Source: Auanema rhodensis (lineage: Eukaryota; Nematoda; Chromadorea; Rhabditida; Rhabditidae). From it: DNA of 64,000 nt. Of the stretch, positions 55,301-64,000 are shown piece after piece. The stretch spans positions 372,001-436,000 of the forward strand of contig CAXKVF010000079.1 in assembly GCA_964057225.1 (NCBI GenBank). The letters are read 5' to 3'. Under the pieces are notes generated by a model. It saw nothing but the letters and a program-made list of their open reading frames with translations. It had not been told where the DNA came from and did not search any database. The first letter of the stretch is position 1. Every line of letters begins with the position of its first letter. Made by a program: the position numbers and the translations under genes.

Positions 55301-57186
55301 CGTGAAAGATAAAGAGATGCGGTTTTCAAAATTAGATTCCCCATGTCCATATTATTCTAAAAACAAATTTTTATTGATATTGGTTCATGGTAACCATGAC
55401 TTTGAAATTTACGTGAACTTTAATTTATGCTAATTAAATGTACACGTGATGTGCACTTGGTATGTAACTCGCTTCACGTGAAAGATAAAGAGATGCGGTT
55501 TTCAAAATTAGATTCCCCATGTCCATATTAGTCTAAAAACAAATTTTTATTCATATTGGTTCATGGTAACCATGACTTTGAAATTTACGTGAATTTTAAT
55601 TTATGCTAATTAAATGTACACGTGATGTGCACTTGGTATGTAACTCGCTTCACGTGAAAGATAAAGAGATGCGGTTTCCAAAATTAGATTCCCCATGTCC
55701 ATATTAGTCTAAAAACAAATTTTTATTGATATTGGTGCATGGTAACCATGACTTTGAAATTTACGTGAACTTTAATTTATGCTAATTAAATGTACACGTG
55801 ATGTGCACTTGGTATGTAACTCGCTTCACGTGAAAGATAAAGAGATGCGGTTTTCAAAATTAGAATCCCCATGTCCATATTAGTCTAAAAACAAATTTTT
55901 ATTGATATTAATTCATGGTAACCATGATTTTGAAATTTACGTGAACTTTAATTTATGCTAATTAAATGTACACGTGATGTGCACTTGGTATGTAACTCGC
56001 TTCACGTGAAAGATAAAGAGATGCGGTTTTCAAAATTAGATTCCCCATGTCCATATTAGTCCAAAAACAAATTGTTATTGATATTGGTTCATGGTAACCA
56101 TGTCTTTGAAAATTACGTGAACTTTAATTTATGCTAATTAAATGTACACGTGATGTGCACTTGGTATGTAACTCGCTTCACGTGAAAGATAAAGAGATGC
56201 GGTTTTCAAAATTAGATTCCCCATGTCCATATTAGTCTAAAAACAAATGTTTATTGATATTGGTGTATGGTAACCATGACTTTGAAATTTACGTGAACTT
56301 TAATTTATGCTAATTAAATGTACACGTGATGTGCACTTGGTATGTAACTCGCTTCACGTGAAAGATAAAGAGATGCGGTTTCCAAAATTAGATTCCCCAT
56401 GTCCATATTAGTCTAAAAACAAATTTTTATTGATATTGGTGCATGGTAACCATGACTTTGAAATTTACGTGAACTTTAATTTATGCTAATTCAATGTACA
56501 CGTGATGTGCACTTGGTATGTAACTCGCTTCACATGAAAGAAAAAGAGATGCGGTTTTCAAAATTAGATTCCCCATGTCCATATTAGTCCAAAAACAAAT
56601 TGTTATTGATATTGGTTCATGGTAACCATGTCTTTGAAAATTACGTGAACTTTAATTTATGCTAATTAAATGTACACGTGATGTGCACTTGGTATGTAAC
56701 TCGCTTCACGTGAAAGATAAAGAGATGCGGTTTTCAAAATTAGATTCCTCATGTCCATATTAGTCTAAAAACAAATTTTTATTGATATTGGTTCATGGTA
56801 ACCATGACTTTGAAATTTACGTGAACTTTAATTTATGCTAATTAAATGTACACGTGATGTGCACTTGGTATGTAACTCGCTTCACGTGAAAGATAAAGAG
56901 ATGCGGTTTCCAAAATTAGATTCCCCATGTCCATATTAGTCTAAAAACAAATTTTTATTGATATTGGTGCATGGTAACCATGACTTTGAAATTTACGTGA
57001 ACTTTAATTTATGCTAATTAAATGTACACGTGATGTGCACTTGGTATGTAACTCGCTTCACGTGAAAGATAAAGAGATGCGGTTTTCAAAATTAGATTCC
57101 CCATGTCCATATTAGTCCAAAAACAAATTGTTATTGATATTGGTTCATGGTAACCATGTCTTTGAAAATTACGTGAACTTTAATTT
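52366..57186. repeat. Right copy of the long-range mosaic duplication
   Basis: About 27 monomers. After about five monomers carrying AGTCGAAAAAC, ATGATTTTG and ATGATAACC variants, the segment follows the order of 47.0-50.9 kb with inserted extra monomers (offsets 35, 36 and then 39 monomers). Near 53.95-54.3 kb it has a GTCCAAAAAC monomer plus an AAATGTTTATT / GGTGTATGG monomer not found at the homologous left position. A CACATGAAAGAAAAAG marker lies at 56531 and recurs at 57587 (6 monomers). No gene was seen. Confidence 0.82.
54447..55549. repeat. 3-monomer (528 bp) tandem duplication carrying open frames
   Basis: 54447-55021 matches 54975-55549 at 528 bp. Both copies carry ATTCAATG, GAAAAAGAG, GATTCATCATG, AGTCGAAAAAC and the ATTATTCTAAAAAC change. 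The same three-monomer segment occurs once at 48.1-48.7 kb. The G-to-T change turns the usual in-frame TAG into TAT and leaves identical 60-codon open frames at 54723-54905 and 55251-55433. Because 176 is not a multiple of 3 the frame shifts in every monomer, and only every third monomer returns to the same frame. These are not credible genes. Confidence 0.87.
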
Positions 57187-59758
57187 ATGCTAATTAAATG
57201 TACACGTGATGTGCACTTGGTATGTAACTCGCTTCACGTGAAAGATAAAGAGATGCGGTTTTCAAAATTAGATTCCCCATGTCCATATTAGTCTACAAAC
57301 AAATTTTTATTGATATTGGTGCATGGTAACCATGACTTTGAAATTTACGTGAACTTTAATTTATGCTAATTAAATGTACACGTGATGTGCACTTGGTATG
57401 TAACTCGCTTCACGTGAAAGATAAAGAGATGCGGTTTCCAAAATTAGATTCCCCATGTCCATATTAGTCTAAAAACAAATTTTTATTGATATTGGTGCAT
57501 GGTAACCATGACTTTGAAATTTACGTGAACTTTAATTTATGCTAATTCAATGTACACGTGATGTGCACTTGGTATGTAACTCGCTTCACATGAAAGAAAA
57601 AGAGATGCGGTTTTCAAAATTAGATTCCCCATGTCCATATTAGTCCAAAAACAAATTGTTATTGATATTGGTTCATGGTAACCATGTCTTTGAAAATTAC
57701 GTGAACTTTAATTTATGCTAATTAAATGTACACGTGATGTGCACTTGGTATGTAACTCGCTTCACGTGAAAGATAAAGAGATGCGGTTTTCAAAATTAGA
57801 TTCCTCATGTCCATATTAGTCTAAAAACAAATTTTTATTGATATTGGTTCATGGTAACCATGACTTTGAAATTTACGTGAACTTTAATTTATGCTAATTA
57901 AATGTACACGTGATGTGCACTTGGTATGTAACTCGCTTCACGTGAAAGATAAAGAGATGCGGTTTCCAAAATTAGATTCCCCATGTCCATATTAGTCTAA
58001 AAACAAATTTTTATTGATATTGGTGCATGGTAACCATGACTTTGAAATTTACGTGAACTTTAATTTATGCTAATTAAATGTACACGTGATGTGCACTTGG
58101 TATGTAACTCGCTTCACGTGAAAGATAAAGAGATGCGGTTTTCAAAATTAGATTCCCCATGTCCATATTAGTCCAAAAACAAATTGTTATTGATATTGGT
58201 TCATGGTAACCATGTCTTTGAAAATTACGTGAACTTTAATTTATGCTAATTAAATGTACACGTGATGTGCACTTGGTATGTAACTCGCTTCACGTGAAAG
58301 ATAAAGAGATGCGGTTTCCAAAATTAGATTCCCCATGTCCATATTAGTCTAAAAACAAATTTTTATTGATATTGGTGCATGGTAACCATGACTTTGAAAT
58401 TTACGTGAACTTTAATTTATGCTAATTAAATGTACACGTGATGTGCACTTGGTATGTAACTCGCTTCACGTGAAAGATAAAGAGATGCGGTTTTCAAAAT
58501 TAGATTCCCCATGTCCATATTAGTCTACAAACAAATTTTTATTGATATTGGTGCATGGTAACCATGACTTTGAAATTTACGTGAACTTTAATTTATGCTA
58601 ATTAAATGTACACGTGATGTGCACTTGGTATGTAACTCGCTTCACGTGAAAGATAAAGAGATGCGGTTTCCAAAATTAGATTCCCCATGTCCATATTAGT
58701 CTAAAAACAAATTTTTATTGATATTGGTGCATGGTAACCATGACTTTGAAATTTACGTGAACTTTAATTTATGCTAATTCAATGTACACGTGATGTGCAC
58801 TTGGTATGTAACTCGCTTCACATGAAAGAAAAAGAGATGCGGTTTTCAAAATTAGATTCCCCATGTCCATATTAGTCCAAAAACAAATTGTTATTGATAT
58901 TGGTTCATGGTAACCATGTCTTTGAAAATTACGTGAACTTTAATTTATGCTAATTAAATGTACACGTGATGTGCACTTGGTATGTAACTCGCTTCACGTG
59001 AAAGATAAAGAGATGCGGTTTTCAAAATTAGATTCCTCATGTCCATATTAGTCTAAAAACAAATTTTTATTGATATTGGTTCATGGTAACCATGACTTTG
59101 AAATTTACGTGAACTTTAATTTATGCTAATTAAATGTACACGTGATGTGCACTTGGTATGTAACTCGCTTCACGTGAAAGATAAAGAGATGCGGTTTCCA
59201 AAATTAGATTCCCCATGTCCATATTAGTCTAAAAACAAATTTTTATTGATATTGGTGCATGGTAACCATGACTTTGAAATTTACGTGAACTTTAATTTAT
59301 GCTAATTAAATGTACACGTGATGTGCACTTGGTATGTAACTCGCTTCACGTGAAAGATAAAGAGATGCGGTTTTCAAAATTAGATTCCCCATGTCCATAT
59401 TAGTCCAAAAACAAATTGTTATTGATATTGGTTCATGGTAACCATGTCTTTGAAAATTACGTGAACTTTAATTTATGCTAATTAAATGTACACGTGATGT
59501 GCACTTGGTATGTAACTCGCTTCACGTGAAAGATAAAGAGATGCGGTTTCCAAAATTAGATTCCCCATGTCCATATTAGTCTAAAAACAAATTTTTATTG
59601 ATATTGGTGCATGGTAACCATGACTTTGAAATTTACGTGAACTTTAATTTATGCTAATTAAATGTACACGTGATGTGCACTTGGTATGTAACTCGCTTCA
59701 CGTGAAAGATAAAGAGATGCGGTTTTCAAAATTAGATTCCCCATGTCCATATTAGTCT
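57187..59758. repeat. 7-monomer (1232 bp) tandem duplication
   Basis: About 57187-58526 matches 58419-59758 at 1232 bp. Shared markers are TCTACAAAC (57295, 58527), GGTTTCCAAAATT, ATTCAATG, CACATGAAAGAAAAAG (57587, 58819), the C13/G25/T54/A63 monomers and CCTCATGTCC (57803, 59035). I see no clear private change, so it is among the most recent amplifications in the window. Part of the unit also repeats at 1056 bp upstream (56531 to 57587), so 6- and 7-monomer versions of one unit sit side by side. Confidence 0.84.
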
Positions 59759-62700
59759 AAAAACAAATTTTTATTGATATTGGTTCATGGTAACCATGAC
59801 TTTGAAATTTACGTGAACTTTAATTTATGCTAATTAAATGTACACGTGATGTGCACTTGGTATGTAACTCGCTTCACGTGAAAGATAAAGAGATGCGGTT
59901 TTCAAAATTAGATTCCCCATGTCCATATTAGTCTAAAAACAAATTTTTATTGATATTGGTTCATGGTAACCATGACTTTGAAATTTACGTGAACTTTAAT
60001 TTATGCTAATTAAATGTACACGTGATGTGCACTTGGTATGTAACTCGCTTCACGTGAAAGATAAAGAGATGCGGTTTTCAAAATTAGATTCCCCATGTCC
60101 ATATTAGTCTAAAAACAAATTTTTATTGATATTGGTGCATGGTAACCATGACTTTGAAATTTACGTGAACTTTAATTTATGCTAATTCAATGTAAACGTG
60201 ATGTGCACTTGGTATGTAACTCGCTTCACGTGAAAGATAAAGAGATGCGGTTTTCAAAATTAGATTCCCCATGTCCATATTAGTCTAAAAACAAATTTTT
60301 ATTGATATTGGTTCATGGTAACCATGACTTTGAAATTTACGTGAACTTTAATTTATGCTAATTAAATGTACACGTTATGTGCACTTGGTATGTAACTCGC
60401 TTCACGTGAAAGATAAAGAGATGCGGTTTTCAAAATTAGATTCCCCATGTCCATATTAGTCTAAAAACAAATTTTTATTGATATTGGTGCATGGTAACCA
60501 TGATTTTGAAATTTACGTGAACTTTAATTTATGCTAATTAAATGTACACGTGATGTGCACTTGGTATGTAACTCGCTTCACGTGAAAGATAAAGAGATTC
60601 GGTTTTCAAAATTAGATTCCCCATGTCCATATTAGTCTAAAAACAAATTTTTATTGATATTGGTTCATGGTAACCATGACTTTGAAATTTACGTGAACTT
60701 TAATTTATGCTAATTAAATGTACACGTTATGTGCACTTGGTATGTAACTCGCTTCACGTGAAAGATAAAGAGATGCGGTTTTCAAAATTAGATTCCCCAT
60801 GTCCATATTAGTCTAAAAACAAATTTTTATTGATATTGGTGCATGGTAACCATGACTTTGAAATTTACGTGAACTTTAATTTATGCTAATTAAATGTACA
60901 CGTGATGTGCACTTGGTATGTAACTCGCTTCACGTGAAAGATAAAGAGATGCGGTTTTCAAAATTAGATTCCCCATGTCCATATTAGTCTAAAAACAAAT
61001 TTTTATTGATATTGGTTCATGGTAACCATGACTTTGAAATTTACGTGAACTTTAATTTATGCTAATTAAATGTACACGTGATGTGCACTTGGTATGTAAC
61101 TCGCTTCACGTGAAAGATAAAGAGATGCGGTTTTCAAAATTAGATTCCTCATGTCCATATTAGTCTAAAAACAAATTTTTATTGATATTGGTTCATGGTA
61201 ACCATGATTTTGAAATTTACGTGAACTTTAATTTATGCTAATTAAATGTACACGTGATGTGCACTTGGTATGTAACTCGCTTCACGTGAAAGATAAAGAG
61301 ATGCGGTTTTCAAAATTAGATTCCCCATGTCCATATTAGTCTAAAAACAAATTTTTATTGATATTGGTGCATGGTAACCATGACTTTGAAATTTACGTGA
61401 ACTTTAATTTATGCTAATTAAATGTACACGTGATGTGCACTTGGTATGTAACTCGCTTCACGTGAAAGATAAAGAGATGCGGTTTTCAAAATTAGATTCC
61501 CCATGTCCATATTAGTCTAAAAACAAATTTTTATTGATATTGGTGCATGGTAACCATGACTTTGAAATTTACGTGAACTTTAATTTATGCTAGTTAAATG
61601 TACACGTGATGTGCACTTGGTTGGTATGTAACTCGCTTCACGTGAAAGATAAAGAGATGCGGTTTTCAAAATTAGATTCCCCATGTCCATATTAGTCTAA
61701 AAACAAATTTTTATTGATATTGGTTCATGGTAACCATGACTTTGAAATTTACGTGAACTTTAATTTATGCTAATTAAATGTACACGTGATGTGCACTTGG
61801 TATGTAACTCGTTTCACGTGAAAGATAAAGAGATGCGGTTTTCAAAATTAGATTCCCCATGTCCATTTTAGTCTAAAAACAAATTTTTATTGATATTGGT
61901 TCATGGTAACCATGACTTTGAAATTTACGTGAACTTTAATTTATGCTAATTAAATGTACACGTTATGTGCACTTGGTATGTAACTCGCTTCACGTGAAAG
62001 ATAAAGAGATGCGGTTTTCAAAATTAGATTCCCCATGTCCATATTAGTCTAAAAACAAATTTTTATTGATATTGGTGCATGGTAACCATGACTTTGAAAT
62101 TTACGTGAACTTTAATTTATGCTAATTAAATGTACACGTGATGTGCACTTGGTATGTAACTCGCTTCACGTGAAAGATAAAGAGATGCGGTTTTCAAAAT
62201 TAGATTCCCCATGTCCATATTAGTCTACAAACAAATTTTTATTGATATTGGTGCATGGTAACCATGACTTTGAAATTTACGTGAACTTTAATTTATGCTA
62301 ATTAAATGTACACGTGATGTGCACTTGGTATGTAACTCGCTTCACGTGAAAGATAAAGAGATGCGGTTTTCAAAATTAGATTCCCCATGTTCATATTAGT
62401 CTAAAAACAAATTTTTATTGATATTGGTTCATGGTAACCATGACTTTGAAATTTACGTGAACTTTAATTTATGCTAATTAAATGTACACGTGATGTGCAC
62501 TTGGTATGTAACTCGCTTCACGTGAAAGATAAAGAGATGCGGTTTTCAAAATTAGATTCCCCATGTCCATATTAGTCTAAAAACAAATTTTTATTGATAT
62601 TGGTTCATGGTAACCATGACTTTGAAATTTACGTGAACTTTAATTTATGCTAATTAAATGTACACGTGATGTGCACTTGGTATGTAACTCGCTTCACGTG

Positions 62701-64000
62701 AAAGATAAAGAGATGCGGTTTTCAAAATTAGATTCCTCATGTCCATATTAGTCTAAAAACAAATTTTTATTGATATTGGTTCATGGTAACCATGATTTTG
62801 AAATTTACGTGAACTTTAATTTATGCTAATTAAATGTACACGTGATGTGCACTTGGTATGTAACTCGCTTCACGTGAAAGATAAAGAGATGCGGTTTTCA
62901 AAATTAGATTCCCCATGTCCATATTAGTCTAAAAACAAATTTTTATTGATATTGGTGCATGGTAACCATGACTTTGAAATTTACGTGAACTTTAATTTAT
63001 GCTAATTAAATGTACACGTGATGTGCACTTGGTATGTAACTCGCTTCACGTGAAAGATAAAGAGATGCGGTTTTCAAAATTAGATTCCCCATGTCCATAT
63101 TAGTCTAAAAACAAATTTTTATTGATATTGGTTCATGGTAACCATGACTTTGAAATTTACGTGAACTTTAATTTATGCTAATTAAATGTACACGTGATGT
63201 GCACTTGGTATGTAACTCGCTTCACGTGAAAGATAAAGAGATGCAGTTTTCAAAATTAGATTCCCCATGTCCATATTAGTCTAAAAACAAATTTTTATTG
63301 ATATTGGTGCATGGTAACCATGACTTTGAAATTTACGTGAACTTTAATTTATGCTAATTAAATGTACACGTGATGTGCACTTGGTATGTAACTCGCTTCA
63401 CGTGAAAGATAAAGAGATGCGGTTTTCAAAATTAGATTCCCCATGTCCATATTAGTCTAAAAACAAATTTTTATTGATATTGGTTCATGGTAACCATGAC
63501 TTTGAAATTTACGTGAACTTTAATTTATTCTAATTAAATGTACACGTGATGTGCACTTGGTATGTAACTCGCTTCACGTGAAAGATAAAGAGATGCGGTT
63601 TTCAAAATTAGATTCCCCATGTCCATATTAGTCTAAAAACAAATTTTTATTGATATTGGTTCATGGTAACCATGACTTTGAAATTTACGTGAACTTTAAC
63701 TTATGCTAATTAAATGTACACGTGATGTGCACTTGGTATGTAACTCGCTTCACGTGAAAGATAAAGAGATGCGGTTTTCAAAATTAGATTCCCCATGTCC
63801 ATATTAGTCTAAAAACAAATTTTTATTGATATTGGTGCATGGTAACCATGACTTTGAAATTTACGTGAACTTTAATTTATGCTAATTAAATGTACACGTG
63901 ATGTGCACTTGGTATGTAACTCGCTTCACGTGAAAGATAAAGAGATGCGGTTTTCAAAATTAGATTCCCCATGTCCATATTAGTCTAAAAACAAATTTTT
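59759..64000. repeat. Satellite block of near-consensus monomers with CACGTTATG and 4-bp insertion
   Basis: About 24 monomers closest to consensus, with T or G at position 40. CACGTTATG, a G-to-T change inside the first E-box, occurs near 60372, 60724 and 61960. CCTCATG with ATGATTTTG occurs near 61147 and 62735 (9 monomers plus the 4-bp insertion). Private changes include TGTAAACGTG near 60193, GAGATTCGG near 60596, GCTAGTTAAATG near 61591, CCATTTTAG near 61864 and TTATTCTAATT near 63527. The window ends 27 bp into a monomer. No gene was seen. Confidence 0.83.
61506..61685. repeat. 180-bp monomer with 4-bp TTGG duplication
   Basis: This monomer is 180 bp long because TTGG is doubled (CACTTGGTTGGTATG, 61614-61628). 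It is the only insertion I found in the window and looks like replication slippage. It is not shared with another monomer here, so it is probably young. The phase of all later monomers is moved by 4 bp. Confidence 0.9.

Larger units (their letters stand above)
1..64000. repeat. 176-bp tandem satellite DNA array, about 363 monomers
   Basis: The same 176-bp unit repeats head to tail from the first to the last base. Monomer starts fall at 1, 177, 353 and so on to 26577 in exact 176-bp steps, then from 26837 to 63974 with only three 1-bp deletions and one 4-bp insertion. All copies lie in one orientation, and no other sequence interrupts them. Consensus GC is about 32%. Copies differ by a few substitutions each, many of them shared between distant monomers. 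Monomers of nucleosomal length in long homogeneous arrays are typical of centromeric or heterochromatic satellites in plants and animals, so that is the inferred role. I do not recognise the family. The array extends beyond both window edges, so its full size is unknown. Strand is arbitrary. Confidence 0.99.

Noticed and set aside
55251-55433. Third identical 60-residue open frame
   Set aside because: Copy of the 54723 frame through the 528-bp duplication; there is no evidence of expression or selection on codons.
1-64000. CRISPR array
   Set aside because: The period is 176 bp with no distinction between a conserved short repeat and unique spacers; the whole unit is conserved.
1-64000. CENP-B box
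   Set aside because: The consensus has no CGGG on either strand. The rare CCCG near 10162 does not fit NTTCGNNNNANNCGGGN in either orientation.
1-64000. Arabidopsis or Brassica-type centromere repeat, given the similar length (Brassica CentBr is 176 bp)
   Set aside because: Length agrees, but I see no recognisable sequence similarity to the repeats I know, so no family name is given.
1-64000. Telomeric repeats, rDNA, tRNA or transposable element fragments
   Set aside because: None seen on either strand; every stretch aligns to the 176-bp monomer.
1-64000. A single fixed higher-order repeat like human alpha satellite
   Set aside because: Local duplications have units of 2, 3, 5, 6, 7, 8 and 10 monomers and long offsets of 29, 30, 35, 36 and 39; no one unit covers the window.

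Overview
The whole 64-kb window is one uninterrupted, head-to-tail satellite DNA array. The monomer is 176 bp. Position 1 of the window falls at the start of a monomer, and I use that as monomer position 1 throughout. About 363 monomers can be counted (152 starts from 1 to 26577 and 211 more from 26837 up to 63974), plus one partial junction fragment near 26.75 kb and a 27-bp partial monomer at the right edge. All copies have the same orientation. I found no gene, tRNA, rRNA, transposon, CRISPR array or unique-sequence island. The consensus monomer has 56 G+C of 176 bases (about 32% GC).

Organism: an array this long and uniform, with a nucleosome-sized monomer, points to a eukaryotic nuclear chromosome, most likely centromeric, pericentromeric or other constitutive heterochromatin. 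I do not recognise the monomer as any named satellite family, and plant, insect or other animal origin cannot be separated from sequence alone. The centromere assignment is inference.

Layout: the array is a patchwork of local amplifications, each recognisable from shared diagnostic substitutions. 0-13 kb: mixed monomers with G78/G104 alleles, a 3-monomer duplication (5.8-6.9 kb) and 6-monomer duplications (7.6-9.8 and 10.3-12.3 kb). 13.24-16.8 kb: 10-monomer (1760 bp) tandem duplication. 17.9-20.6 kb: 7-monomer (1232 bp) duplication. 22.27-29.7 kb: a 4484-bp duplication whose seam, an 86-bp partial monomer at 26,750, is the only large break in the array. 29.7-31.6 kb: 5-monomer duplication carrying a 1-bp deletion. 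35.1-38.8 kb: three copies of a 7-monomer unit. 40.9-43.4 kb: 8-monomer duplication. 45.4-57.8 kb: mosaic long-range duplication with offsets of 30, 35, 36 and 39 monomers. 57.2-59.8 kb: 7-monomer duplication. 59.8-64 kb: a distinct group with T at position 104-adjacent sites and a 4-bp insertion.

Monomer anatomy: each unit has an A/T-tract segment (positions 14-30), a 13-bp palindrome centred at position 47, three copies of ACGTGA about 32-33 bp apart (positions 66, 99, 131), two of them within CACGTG E-boxes, and a 10-bp palindrome at 128-137. These are the only candidate functional elements. The 60-residue open frames at 48387, 54723 and 55251 are copies of one satellite segment that lost a stop codon by a G-to-T change; they are not genes. 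All comparisons were made by eye, so block boundaries are approximate to a few tens of bases.
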